Of a DNA stretch of 16,197 bases, positions 6,611-14,758 are shown piece after piece. Below the pieces are notes generated by a model. The model was not told where the DNA came from and did not search any database. It worked only from the letters and a program-made list of their open reading frames with translations. A program made the position numbers and the translations under genes. This DNA comes from Pseudomonadota bacterium (GTDB taxonomy: Bacteria > Pseudomonadota > Alphaproteobacteria > Paracaedibacterales > CAITNM01), in contig JAPLON010000118.1 in the NCBI GenBank assembly GCA_026400695.1, positions 1 to 16,197 on the forward strand, written 5' to 3'. The stretch's first letter is position 1; every line of letters begins with the position of its first letter.

Positions 6611-7909
6611 TTAGTCTTGGCGATAAGTTTCTTTGATAAAGAACATAAGCACTCTGCCAAGTAAGAATGCAAAAAGTACTGCAGACAGCGCAAATTGATA
6701 ATCTTCAAGGGTATATAAAGGTGCACCATCAGCTCCAAAACTACCATTCCAAGAATAATCAAGTAACTTACCAAGCAATGGTTGAAATATGAAACCACTT
6801 GCCATGCACAAGGCATTGGTAAACCCTACAGATGTTGCACTGTATTTTGTTGGGTTATTTTCTTGAACCGTAGTGAAGTACAAAATTGAAAAACCAGAAG
6901 CAATTCCAGATAAAAACATAGCAGCGAGTACGCCATAAAAAGAAAGTCCTGGAGCGTATAAAACAATAGCAAAACCAATAAATGTCCAAGTAACTGATAA
7001 AGACATAACCTTTTTGCGGCTCTGCCAGTAATCTGATAATTTTGCACTTACAGAACATCCCATAGCATACCCGATTAGCACCATAATTCCTCCGTACGAA
7101 GCAATTTCATTGCTAATGCCAAAACGCTGCATTAAGTATGGTGTGCCCCACAATTCAGCAAAAACACACAAAGGTAGAAACATCATTAGACTATATAATC
7201 CAACTAACCAACTCTGTGGTTTAGCAGCAATAATTTTTAGTCCATCCAAAAGGTTTCCTTCTGAAACTTGTGCCACTTTGTGTGCTGGTCGATCTTTTAC
7301 GACAATCCAAGCTATTAACATAACAATAAGACCAACTGCTGCTGCAATCAGCATGGCTGAGCGCCATCCTTGGACATTTGAAAGGCGTGCAAATGGTGCT
7401 CCACCAAACATACCGCCAAAGGTGCCCATCATCATGGAAATACCAGCAATAAAAGCAAATTTTGATTTATCAAACCACACAGAAGCAATTTTTAAACAAC
7501 AAATATAGGCGCAAGCTGATCCAGCTCCAATTAAAAATCTTCCGAGCTGGGCAAGTGGTAGAGATGTGCTTTCTGCAAAAATAACTGTACCAAGGACACA
7601 AAGGAGAGCTGAAGTAGTTACAACTTTGCGGGGGCCAAATTTGTCGGTAATTACTCCGCATGGAATTTGTAGTGGTACATAAGCAAAATAATAAAAGGCA
7701 ATCAAAAAACCAACTGATTCCCCGGAAATTGCAAAATCAGCCATTAATTTGTTAGCAATCACACCTGGAGAGGCGCGCAAAATATATTCATATAGATAGA
7801 ATGACCAACAGCAAGCGAGAACAAACCATGCTTGTAGTTGTGATTTTGTTTGTACCACTGTTCTAACCTCTTGATAGTCGCTTGCCAATTGTTTTTCCGC
7901 TAATGACAT
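6611..7909 (-). CDS. MFS transporter (first of three tandem paralogues)
   Basis: Major facilitator carrier of 432 residues, twelve predicted helices, substrate unknown. Motif A between helices 2 and 3 is GVITDKFGPRKV at 85-96, with its degenerate second-half copy AKLSDYWQSRKKV at 289-301. The block shared with both neighbours is GAGSACAYICCLKIASVWF (128-146), and the C-terminal shared stretch holds QPLLGKLLDYSWNGSF, followed by a predicted outward loop ending LEDYQFAL. Identity with the 5190-6503 protein is high by eye over the whole length, so the genes arose by tandem duplication. It is the first gene of the cluster: a good promoter lies about 65 bases upstream. The start is ATG at 7909 with only a weak site, AAGAAG, before it. 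Confidence 0.9.
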   Translation of the reverse strand: MSLAEKQLASDYQEVRTVVQTKSQLQAWFVLACCWSFYLYEYILRASPGVIANKLMADFAISGESVGFLIAFYYFAYVPLQIPCGVITDKFGPRKVVTTSALLCVLGTVIFAESTSLPLAQLGRFLIGAGSACAYICCLKIASVWFDKSKFAFIAGISMMMGTFGGMFGGAPFARLSNVQGWRSAMLIAAAVGLIVMLIAWIVVKDRPAHKVAQVSEGNLLDGLKIIAAKPQSWLVGLYSLMMFLPLCVFAELWGTPYLMQRFGISNEIASYGGIMVLIGYAMGCSVSAKLSDYWQSRKKVMSLSVTWTFIGFAIVLYAPGLSFYGVLAAMFLSGIASGFSILYFTTVQENNPTKYSATSVGFTNALCMASGFIFQPLLGKLLDYSWNGSFGADGAPLYTLEDYQFALSAVLFAFLLGRVLMFFIKETYRQD

Positions 7910-7973
7910 AACTTCTTTAAATTCGTAGATTTATGTCAGTACGCTAGCACATAAAATCTAAGAGATCAAAATA

Positions 7974-8002
7974 TATATAATTTTTTTGCATAAATTTCTC
8001 AA
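7974..8002 (-). promoter_or_regulatory. Candidate promoter of the MFS cluster
   Basis: On the minus strand TTGAGA (7997-8002) is followed after 17 bases by TATATA (7974-7979). Transcription would begin near 7967, giving a leader of about 57 bases. Within that leader TTATGT (7931-7936) and ACATAA (7949-7954) form a 6-base inverted repeat with a 12-base spacer, a possible but weakly supported operator. Confidence 0.5.
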
Positions 8003-8046
8003 ATTTAATAAATTTTGTAATTTAATTAACGAGTGGCAAATGTCAT

Positions 8047-8075
8047 TTAATAAATTTGTGAAATTAGTTTATAGT
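8047..8075 (+). promoter_or_regulatory. Candidate promoter of the HIG1-like gene and lepA
   Basis: TTAATA (8047-8052) and TATAGT (8070-8075) are separated by 17 bases. The usual start point, 7-8 bases past the -10, would fall at or next to the ATG at 8083. No Shine-Dalgarno sequence is present before that ATG, so the message could be leaderless. The -35 matches at 4 of 6 positions. Confidence 0.4.
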
Positions 8076-8082
8076 CAAAGCC

Positions 8083-8274
8083 ATGCATAAGGTCATAGAA
8101 ATTTTATTTTTTTGTTCAGTTGGGGCCACAGTAATTGTTTTGGGGCTTGGTCTTGGCACTATGTTTTCGAAGTCATCAACACGATTAGCATCAAGTAACC
8201 GCCTTATGCGCTTGCGTGTAATGCTGCAAGGCCTTAGTATTATCTTGTTTTTATTATTAATATCATCAAAGTGA
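8083..8274 (+). CDS. Small twin-transmembrane HIG1-domain-like protein
   Basis: A 63-residue membrane protein with two hydrophobic helices (about residues 5-27 and 46-60) joined by a short polar loop. The loop-to-second-helix stretch SNRLMRLRVMLQ at 38-49 is the signature of the short alphaproteobacterial proteins annotated as twin transmembrane or HIG1-domain proteins, whose eukaryotic relatives associate with respiratory complexes. The role of the bacterial form is not established, and a respiratory link here is inference. The stop TGA overlaps the lepA start GTG in the sequence GTGA, so lepA translation probably depends on it. It has no ribosome binding site of its own, and the candidate promoter suggests a leaderless message. 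It is a real gene rather than chance: family motif, full length and tight coupling all agree. Confidence 0.8.
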   Translation: MHKVIEILFFCSVGATVIVLGLGLGTMFSKSSTRLASSNRLMRLRVMLQGLSIILFLLLISSK

Positions 8275-10079
8275 AAAATATTCGAAATTTCTCGATCGTT
8301 GCGCATATCGATCATGGAAAATCAACTTTAGCTGACCGCATTATCCAATATTGCGGTGGGGTTGAGCTGCGCGATTTAAAAGAACAAATGCTAGATTCTA
8401 TGGATATAGAACGTGAACGTGGCATAACTATTAAGGCACAAACTGTGCGTTTGTTATATACGGCTAAGAATGGGGAAACCTATATTCTAAATCTTATGGA
8501 TACCCCAGGGCATGTAGATTTTGCATACGAAGTCAGCCGTTCATTGGCTGCATGCGAAGGATCGTTACTTATTGTTGATGCAAGCCAAGGGGTTGAAGCG
8601 CAAACTCTGGCCAACGTTTATCAAGCGATTGATAATAATCATGAAATAGTTCCTGTTCTAAATAAAATTGATTTGCCAGCTGCTGAGCCTGAGCGGATTA
8701 AGCAACAAATAGAAGATGTTATTGGCTTAGATTCATCAGACGCTATCTTAATTTCTGCTAAAACTGGCCTTGGTATTCAAGATGTTTTAGAAGCAATTGT
8801 GCACCGCCTGCCTCCTCCGCGTAATTTTGAAGACGATGACGCGGCTAAAAAGCCATTAAAAGCTATGTTGGTTGATAGCTGGTATGATCCTTATCTTGGT
8901 GTAATGATTCTTGTCAGAATTATGGAAGGCATTTTAAAGCCAGGACAACGGATCAAAATGATGAATGCCAAGGCAGTTTACGATGTTGATCGGGTTGGTG
9001 TTTTCACTCCTAAAAAAGTGTTACTGACCGAGCTTAAACCAGGTGAGATTGGTTTTATTACGGCCAGCATTAAAAGTGTTTCTGACTGTAAGGTTGGCGA
9101 TACTATTACAGATGAAAGAAAACCAACCCTAGAGCCATTAACTGGTTTCAAACCATCGGTTCCCGTGGTGTTTTGCGGACTTTTCCCATCCGATGCTGCA
9201 GAATTTGAACACTTGCGTGATAGCCTGGCTAAACTGCACCTTAATGATGCGAGTTTCCATTTTGAAGCCGAAACCTCTGCTGCTATTGGCTATGGATTTC
9301 GTTGTGGTTTTTTGGGGCTTTTACACCTTGAAATTATTCAAGAGCGCTTAGAACGTGAGTTTAACCTGGATCTAATCACGACTGCCCCCAGCGTCATTTA
9401 TAGGGTGCACTTAAAAACAGGGCAAACGCTTGAACTACATAATCCAGCAGATATGCCGGATGTGGTGCGCATTGACCATATCGAAGAGCCTTGGATTCGT
9501 GCAACGATTATGGTCCCAGATGAATTCTTAGGGGCAATTCTAACTTTGTGCACTGACCGTAGAGGTGAGCAAATAGATTTAACTTATGCTGGAAATCGCG
9601 CCATGGTTATCTATCTTCTGCCATTAAACGAAATTGTGTTTGATTTTTATGATCGTTTAAAATCTCTCAGCCGTGGTTATGCTTCGTTTGATTATCAAAT
9701 GGAGGAATATCGTGAAGGTGATTTAGCTAAAGTAAATATTTTGGTCAATGGTGAGCCAGTTGATGCGCTTTCCATGGTTGTGCATCAAGGACGTGCTGAA
9801 AGTCGTGGCCGTGGCCTTTGTTCTCGACTAAAAGACCTAATTCCTAAGCAGCTTTTCAAAATTGCTATTCAAGCTGCAATTGGGGGCAAAATTATTGCCC
9901 GCGAAACCGTTTCGGCCATGCGTAAAGACGTTACGGCAAAATGTTACGGTGGTGACATTAGTCGCAAACGCAAACTTTTAGACAAGCAAAAAGCTGGTAA
10001 AAAACGTATGCGTCAATTTGGTAATGTGGAAATTCCACAAAGTGCTTTTATTGCCGCTTTAAAAATGGATGATAACTAA
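8271..10079 (+). CDS. lepA: Elongation factor 4 (LepA), ribosome-associated GTPase
   Basis: Translational GTPase that binds ribosomes and affects initiation, back-translocation or ribosome assembly depending on conditions. The 602-residue protein is full length. G motifs are all present: AHIDHGKST at 11-19, the RERGITI switch at 48-54, DTPGH at 77-81, NKID at 131-134 and SAK at 162-164. The LepA-specific C-terminal domain is intact, with YGGDISRKRKLL and the terminal QFGNVEIPQ block. The start is GTG at 8271, which yields the family-standard N-terminus MKNIRNFSIVAHIDHGKS. No Shine-Dalgarno sequence precedes it; it overlaps the stop of the HIG1-like gene by four bases, so re-initiation after that gene is the likely mode of translation. 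In many bacteria lepA is paired with lepB instead, which is not seen here. Confidence 0.98.
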   Translation: MKNIRNFSIVAHIDHGKSTLADRIIQYCGGVELRDLKEQMLDSMDIERERGITIKAQTVRLLYTAKNGETYILNLMDTPGHVDFAYEVSRSLAACEGSLLIVDASQGVEAQTLANVYQAIDNNHEIVPVLNKIDLPAAEPERIKQQIEDVIGLDSSDAILISAKTGLGIQDVLEAIVHRLPPPRNFEDDDAAKKPLKAMLVDSWYDPYLGVMILVRIMEGILKPGQRIKMMNAKAVYDVDRVGVFTPKKVLLTELKPGEIGFITASIKSVSDCKVGDTITDERKPTLEPLTGFKPSVPVVFCGLFPSDAAEFEHLRDSLAKLHLNDASFHFEAETSAAIGYGFRCGFLGLLHLEIIQERLEREFNLDLITTAPSVIYRVHLKTGQTLELHNPADMPDVVRIDHIEEPWIRATIMVPDEFLGAILTLCTDRRGEQIDLTYAGNRAMVIYLLPLNEIVFDFYDRLKSLSRGYASFDYQMEEYREGDLAKVNILVNGEPVDALSMVVHQGRAESRGRGLCSRLKDLIPKQLFKIAIQAAIGGKIIARETVSAMRKDVTAKCYGGDISRKRKLLDKQKAGKKRMRQFGNVEIPQSAFIAALKMDDN

Positions 10080-10095
10080 AATTGGAGAATGATAA

Positions 10096-12099
10096 ATGAA
10101 AAAAACGCTTACATTTTTGGCAATTCTTGTGATAGTTGGCTCAGGATACTGGTTCTTTAAAAATCAAAAAGAAGGAAAAACAATGAATACACTAATTCCA
10201 AGGTCTGTCCTATTTGGAAATCCTGAAAAAACTATGGTGCGATTAAGTCCTAATGGTGAGCATTTAGCACATCTTGCCAATCTGGATGGGGTTTTAAATA
10301 TATTTGTAACTAAAGCAGATAAGCCACTGGGATCTAAACCTATTACTAAAGACAATGGACGTGGAATTCGCCAGTATTTTTGGCTATATGATAACCAGCA
10401 CATTGCTTATGTTAAAGATGATGGCGGAGATGAAAACGAAAGAATTCATATCGTAAATATTACTACTGCAGAAGATAAAACATTTACGCCTGAAAAAGTT
10501 AAAGCTCTCATTTACTGTGTTTCAGATAAATTTCCTGATGAGATAATCATTGGTTTGAATGATAGGAATCAGTCTTACCACGATGTTTATCGCTTAAACA
10601 TTAAGACAGGTGAAAAAACTTTAGTCTTACAAAATGATAGCGAATTTAGTGATTTTATATTTGATGATGATTACAATCTAAGATTTGCAGTAATTGCAAC
10701 TAAAGATGGAGGTCATGAATATTTCAAAGTATCTATTAATGGCAAAAAAGAGTATGAGTGGGAAAGTTATTTAAAAATAGGCTCGGAAGATGTCTACACT
10801 ACGCATTTATTGGGATTAACTCGTGAAGGCAATATTTTATACATGCTAGATAGCAGAGAAACTGATTTGAATGTTTTGAAGGAAATTAATCTAGAAACTA
10901 AAGAGGAAAAGATTCTTGCGAAAGCTGAAAAAGCTGAGATTAGTGGTACTCTGAATCATCCACAAACAGGTGTTGTGGAAGCTTTTTCAACCAATTACCT
11001 ACGTAAAGAATGGACGTGTTTAGATAAGGAAATAGAATCTCACCTGAGTAATATTAGAAAAACATTAAAAGGTGAGCTTAATATTGTCAGTCGTACTTTA
11101 GACGATAGCCTGTGGATTATTGCTGACATGAGAGACGATGGCCCTATTGGTTTTTATATATACTGTAAGCCTGAGAAAAAACTAACCTTCCTATTCAACC
11201 ATCGTGAAGATTTAAATAAATACAAACTTTCTAAAATGGAAGGTGTGGTTATAAAATCTCGTGACGGTTTAAGTTTGCCTTCATACATTACAAAGCCTGT
11301 AGATGCTAAAGGCCCTGTACCATTGGTTCTTGTTGTTCATGGTGGACCAGTTGCACGCGATGAATGGGGATATAAACCAGAAGTTCAGTGGCTTGCAAAT
11401 AGAGGTTATGCAGTTCTTCAAGTAAATTACAGAGCTTCTACAGGCTTTGGCAAAGCCTTTATTAGTATGGGTAACTGTGAATGGGGTCGAAAAATGCATG
11501 AAGACCTGCTTGATGCAGTGAAATGGGCAATTAAAGAAGGCATTGCTGATGCAAGTAAAATTTCTATTTATGGAGGTAGTTACGGCGGATATGCAGCGCT
11601 TTGGGGAGCAACACATTCTGGCGATGTTTTTAAGTGCTCTGTAGATATTGTTGGGCCGTCAAACCTACAAACTCTTTTGGATACAGTTCCACCTTATTGG
11701 GCGTCATATCAAGAAATGCTTTATAGAAGGATCGGAGATCCAAGAACTAATGAAGGGAAAGAGTTGCTAATTGAGCGCTCTCCACTAAGCCATGTCGATA
11801 AAATTAAAATACCTGTTTTAATTGCGCATGGAGAAAAAGATCCTAGGGTTAAGCAGGCTGAATCTGAGCAAATTGTGGCTGCCATGAAAGCAAAAAATTT
11901 GCCTTACATTTATATGCTATTTATGGATGAAGGCCATGGCTTTGCCAGACCTGAAAACAAGTTTGCTTTTTATGGAGTAGCAGAACGATTCCTTGCTGAT
12001 AATTTAGGTGGTCGTTTTGAAGAGTTGACCAATGAATTGGATAAAACAACATTATTTCCGGAACATAAAAATGATTTGGTGGAGCGTTTTGTAAAGTAA
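10096..12099 (+). CDS. S9 family (prolyl oligopeptidase type) serine peptidase with N-terminal membrane anchor
   Basis: A 667-residue peptidase of the S9 family, which cleaves short peptides. An N-terminal hydrophobic segment (about 5-21) acts as signal or anchor. Residues about 35-380 are expected to form a beta-propeller, beginning with the widespread IPRSVLFGNPEKT block, and about 385-640 form the alpha/beta-hydrolase domain. The catalytic triad is visible: S495 in GGSYGGYA, D582 in HGEKDPRV and H614 in DEGHGF. HGGP at 415-418 lies in the usual oxyanion position. The first start has GGAG 8 bases upstream. A second in-frame ATG at residue 30 has its own GAAGGA site and would give a 638-residue form without the hydrophobic segment. 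It follows lepA by 16 bases and is probably co-transcribed. Location, periplasm or cytosol, depends on which start is used. Confidence 0.92.
   Translation: MKKTLTFLAILVIVGSGYWFFKNQKEGKTMNTLIPRSVLFGNPEKTMVRLSPNGEHLAHLANLDGVLNIFVTKADKPLGSKPITKDNGRGIRQYFWLYDNQHIAYVKDDGGDENERIHIVNITTAEDKTFTPEKVKALIYCVSDKFPDEIIIGLNDRNQSYHDVYRLNIKTGEKTLVLQNDSEFSDFIFDDDYNLRFAVIATKDGGHEYFKVSINGKKEYEWESYLKIGSEDVYTTHLLGLTREGNILYMLDSRETDLNVLKEINLETKEEKILAKAEKAEISGTLNHPQTGVVEAFSTNYLRKEWTCLDKEIESHLSNIRKTLKGELNIVSRTLDDSLWIIADMRDDGPIGFYIYCKPEKKLTFLFNHREDLNKYKLSKMEGVVIKSRDGLSLPSYITKPVDAKGPVPLVLVVHGGPVARDEWGYKPEVQWLANRGYAVLQVNYRASTGFGKAFISMGNCEWGRKMHEDLLDAVKWAIKEGIADASKISIYGGSYGGYAALWGATHSGDVFKCSVDIVGPSNLQTLLDTVPPYWASYQEMLYRRIGDPRTNEGKELLIERSPLSHVDKIKIPVLIAHGEKDPRVKQAESEQIVAAMKAKNLPYIYMLFMDEGHGFARPENKFAFYGVAERFLADNLGGRFEELTNELDKTTLFPEHKNDLVERFVK
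10171..10176 (+). promoter_or_regulatory. Internal ribosome binding site for a possible short form of the S9 peptidase
   Basis: GAAGGA lies 6 bases before the in-frame ATG at 10183 (residue 30). The site overlaps lysine and glutamate codons, so it may be coincidental, but it is as strong as the site for the first ATG. Confidence 0.35.
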
Positions 12100-12120
12100 G
12101 ATTGGATCCTTTGAAAACGT

Positions 12121-12597
12121 CTAAATTTTAGACTCGTCAGCATAGATGCCCCAAACATCTTTGCGAAAAACCCAGCCCTTAAAACGTCCCTGGTCATTGC
12201 GGATTTCCACTTTGCACCAGTTGGGCTGGACTTCAATAACACCAGCAATTACTCCTGGTTCCATGCGTGCTACGACTGATGATTGTGAGTCAGGCTTTTC
12301 GTATAAGTTCTGAATGCTTCCCATAACAATAATTGTGCGTTTTCCAGAAAGTAAGCTTTTGTGCACCCAAGCTTCTGTTCCTTGGTGGTCCCTAATTCGG
12401 CGCCAAGTATCAAAGTCTGCAATAATTTCCACTGGTAGGCCCTGGCGAATAAATTTCCATTCTATTGGGTAGTTGTTGCCTGGCCCTACGTGAGCATAAA
12501 CAGAATTTGATCGTAAGGAAGCAAACCTAGAAATCGATTGGGTTTGTTTTCCATATAGTAAGCTACAGCATAAAATTACAAGAAATCGGATTAACAT
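12121..12597 (-). CDS. Secreted protein with two bacterial SH3 domains
   Basis: A 158-residue protein with an N-terminal signal segment (about residues 1-20) and two SH3-like domains (about 24-86 and 88-150). The first carries the family wording YAHVGPGNNYPIEW (34-47), GLPVEIIADFDTWRRIRD (53-70) and GTEAWVHKSLLSGKRT (73-88); the second ends in GWVFRKDVWGIY. This matches a set of alphaproteobacterial periplasmic SH3 proteins whose function is not established; binding to cell-wall material is a usual guess. The ATG at 12597 overlaps the dut stop by 7 bases, so it is probably translated with dut. Two cysteines lie in the signal region, at 10 and 11, but no clear lipobox is seen. Its 3' end is 21 bases from the end of the convergent S9 peptidase gene. 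Confidence 0.85.
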   Translation of the reverse strand: MLIRFLVILCCSLLYGKQTQSISRFASLRSNSVYAHVGPGNNYPIEWKFIRQGLPVEIIADFDTWRRIRDHQGTEAWVHKSLLSGKRTIIVMGSIQNLYEKPDSQSSVVARMEPGVIAGVIEVQPNWCKVEIRNDQGRFKGWVFRKDVWGIYADESKI

Positions 12598-13022
12598 CCA
12601 GTTGATCCAAATCCACCTGTGCCTCTTGCTGTTTCCTCTAGACTTTCGACTTCATTCCAGCTTGCTCTGTTGTATGAAGCTATTACCATTTGCGCGATTC
12701 TCGTAGCTGGTTCTACAGTAAACGAGCTTTCTCCGTGGTTAATTAAAATTACAGAAATTTCTCCCCGATAATCTGCATCAATGGTTCCTGGGGAATTTAC
12801 CAAGGTAATTCCATTTTTTATAGCTAGTCCTGAGCGTGGGCGAATTTGTGCTTCAAAACCCTTAGGTAGAGCAATGGCTATGCCGGTTGGAATTAATACC
12901 CTTTTACCAGGTTTGATCTCTATTGATTCATCTATAGCAGCAACAAGGTCCATGCCTGCACTGTCAACTGTAGCGTAAACCGGAAGATCTATTTTTTTAA
13001 GTCTCTTGATGTCGATTTTCAT
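12591..13022 (-). CDS. dut: dUTP diphosphatase (trimeric dUTPase)
   Basis: Hydrolyses dUTP to dUMP and pyrophosphate, keeping uracil out of DNA and feeding thymidylate synthesis. Counting from the ATG at 13022 the protein has 143 residues, the usual trimeric length, with all five motifs in order: AGMDL at 22-26, RPRSGLAI at 61-68, NSPGTIDADYRGEI at 76-89 (catalytic Asp and the sugar-binding hairpin), RIAQMVIA at 108-115, and RGTGGFGSTG at 133-142 at the mobile C-terminus. The frame is open two codons further, to a TTG at 13028, but neither start has a good ribosome binding site; I prefer the ATG. The gene overlaps the downstream SH3 gene by 7 bases. A possible extended -10 promoter lies about 31 bases upstream. 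Confidence 0.96.
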   Translation of the reverse strand: MKIDIKRLKKIDLPVYATVDSAGMDLVAAIDESIEIKPGKRVLIPTGIAIALPKGFEAQIRPRSGLAIKNGITLVNSPGTIDADYRGEISVILINHGESSFTVEPATRIAQMVIASYNRASWNEVESLEETARGTGGFGSTGC

Positions 13023-13429
13023 TTTCAAATGTTATTTAAATAAGTATTTAATTACTATAACACCGAAACAAATGCAAGATACACCTTCTTATTTTCTGTT
13101 CTTATTTTTGTTTTAGGTGTGTTAATTTATGAGTGCATTTACACTGTCCTATTTTTGGGGTGCATTACGCTTCTAAATTAATTGAAGACCCCTAATTTTT
13201 TGGAAATTACTTAGTAGTTGTCAGCTTGAAATAAACAAATAGTGTTTTGTAATATTAACACTCATGTATCCATAATTTAAAATAGTGGTTTCTAATTAAT
13301 ATAAATTACAAATAATTTCTTTAATTTGGACTATTGATTTAAAATTTAATTTTATTAACAAAAATTACAGCCACACTCTTGTATTTATCTGGCTTAATTT
13401 GGTAAAGTCCTATGTATAGGAGTACTTAA
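13023..13429. other. 407-base divergent intergenic region, AT-rich, no gene seen
   Basis: The gap between dut and the antiporter gene holds regulatory signals for both but no convincing gene. Visible items are a dut extended -10 on the minus strand, the antiporter ribosome binding site TAGGAG at 13417-13422, a weak 6-base inverted repeat (ACACCT 13081-13086 and AGGTGT 13115-13120), and a weak plus-strand pair TTGTAT 13379-13384 and TAAAGT 13403-13408 with an 18-base spacer. The only short open frame on the plus strand with any possible ribosome binding site is 15 codons (13129-13176). Confidence 0.5.
13054..13062 (-). promoter_or_regulatory. Candidate extended -10 promoter of dut
   Basis: TGTTATAGT on the minus strand fits the extended -10 form TGnTATAAT with one mismatch. 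No -35 stands at the right distance, which extended -10 promoters tolerate. Initiation would be near 13047, leaving a leader of about 25 bases before the ATG. Confidence 0.35.
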
Positions 13430-14758
13430 GTGCACGATGAATACGGCATAACCAACATTGCGTTGGTAATTTTGGTCGCTTTGGTTTTTGGTTTAGGTAT
13501 GACTCGCCTAAAGCAACCCCCTATATTGGGCTATATTATTGCCGGGTTAATACTTGGACCATCGGGAATAGCATGTGTTGAAAATCGAGATCAGGTCAGT
13601 ATCCTCGCAGAAATGGGTGTACTGCTTTTACTTTTTGGTATTGGCATTGAGTTAAATTTACGTACTTTTAAAAAGGTGTGGTTGGTTACTTCGCTTGCTA
13701 CTATTTTGCAAGTTGTCATCTGCACCCTAGTTACTTACACAATTTCTTACTTTATTGGGTGGGGCAACGGTTTACCTTTATTGCTAGGCTTTATTACGGC
13801 TATTTCTTCTACAGCTGTGGCAGTTAAAATGCTAGACACAATTGGCGAAACTAACACGGAAATAGGTCAGCTTAGCATTGGCGTTTTAATTGCCCAAGAT
13901 TTTGCCATAGTGCCAATGATTTTAATTTTGCGTAATTACCACTCTGATATTTCAATAGTTGCTATTAGCGCCAAACTACTTGTGGCTGTAGGTATTATTG
14001 CTGGACTAATGTATTACCTTAGCCAAAAGCAAAGGGTGCGCTTTAATTTTTTGGCAAAAGTTGTGCACCAAAAAGATTTATTGCCTTTAGTTAGTTTGGC
14101 TGTTTGTTTTGCGGCAGCTTCCTTATCAGGTTTGATTGGTTTGTCGGCGGCCTATGGTGCTTTTTTGGCTGGTCTTACTATTGGTAACACTCATGAACGC
14201 AGCGCTATTCTTGAAAATATTAAGCCAATCCAAAGTACGTTAATTATGGTGTTTTTCCTTTCCATAGGGCTTTTGATGGATGTTGGTTTTATATATGCCC
14301 ATATCTGGGAATTTATATCTTTATTGTTGATTGTTACATTTGGTAAAATGGCTATTAATATTTTAATTTTGCGGTTTTTACAAGTTTCTTGGTCAGAAGC
14401 ATTTTTAGTTGGAGTGGTTCTTGCCCAGATAGGAGAGTTTGCATTTCTAATGGCGTCGGTTGCGTATGAATCTCAAATTATTGATGTAAATGGTGAGAAA
14501 TTAATTTTATCATTAACGGCTTTATCTCTATTATTTAGCCCTTTCTGGATGACTCTTGCGCGTTACTTTAAGAATATGACAGATCAATCTTCAATTTCTA
14601 TGCGAGACGTAGTAGCTTGGATTTGTATGCCGGGTAAGCATTTTGTAAAACGTTTGTGGAAACGCACAGCTAAAGAATGGTATATGGAAGAGAAAAAACT
14701 TTTGTCTCATAAAGATAGTGAAAAAATTGAGCATAAACCAGGTGATGGCGAGGACTAA
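13430..14758 (+). CDS. Kef-type (CPA2) cation:proton antiporter lacking an RCK domain
   Basis: Inner-membrane monovalent cation/proton exchanger of the CPA2 family, which includes KefB, KefC, YbaL and RosB. The 442-residue protein is almost wholly membrane helices up to about residue 385. Family stretches are seen at QPPILGYIIAGLILGPSG (29-46), ISSTAVAVKML (125-135), the ion-binding pair Q156-D157 in LIAQDFAIVPM, and LSAAYGAFLAGLTIG. After the membrane part there is only a basic, charged tail of about 55 residues where full Kef proteins have an NAD-binding RCK/TrkA-N domain, so nucleotide or glutathione gating is unlikely. Whether it carries K+ or Na+ is unknown. The start is GTG, supported by TAGGAG 7 bases upstream; the nearby ATG is out of frame. 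Its stop overlaps the rnhB start by one base (TAATG). Confidence 0.88.
   Translation: MHDEYGITNIALVILVALVFGLGMTRLKQPPILGYIIAGLILGPSGIACVENRDQVSILAEMGVLLLLFGIGIELNLRTFKKVWLVTSLATILQVVICTLVTYTISYFIGWGNGLPLLLGFITAISSTAVAVKMLDTIGETNTEIGQLSIGVLIAQDFAIVPMILILRNYHSDISIVAISAKLLVAVGIIAGLMYYLSQKQRVRFNFLAKVVHQKDLLPLVSLAVCFAAASLSGLIGLSAAYGAFLAGLTIGNTHERSAILENIKPIQSTLIMVFFLSIGLLMDVGFIYAHIWEFISLLLIVTFGKMAINILILRFLQVSWSEAFLVGVVLAQIGEFAFLMASVAYESQIIDVNGEKLILSLTALSLLFSPFWMTLARYFKNMTDQSSISMRDVVAWICMPGKHFVKRLWKRTAKEWYMEEKKLLSHKDSEKIEHKPGDGED

Noticed and set aside
12119..12133. Palindrome GTCTAAA-T-TTTAGAC across the end of the SH3 gene, followed by TTTT on the minus strand
   Set aside because: The AT-rich stem would leave only about four stable pairs around a loop; too weak to call a terminator between the convergent genes.
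13026..13028. TTG as an upstream start of dut
   Set aside because: It adds only two codons, has no ribosome binding site, and an ATG in the normal family position follows at 13022.
13129..13176. Fifteen-codon open frame with AGGTG 9 bases upstream in the 407-base gap
   Set aside because: Too short and in AT-rich sequence where such frames arise by chance; it has no family motif and the ribosome binding site is weak.
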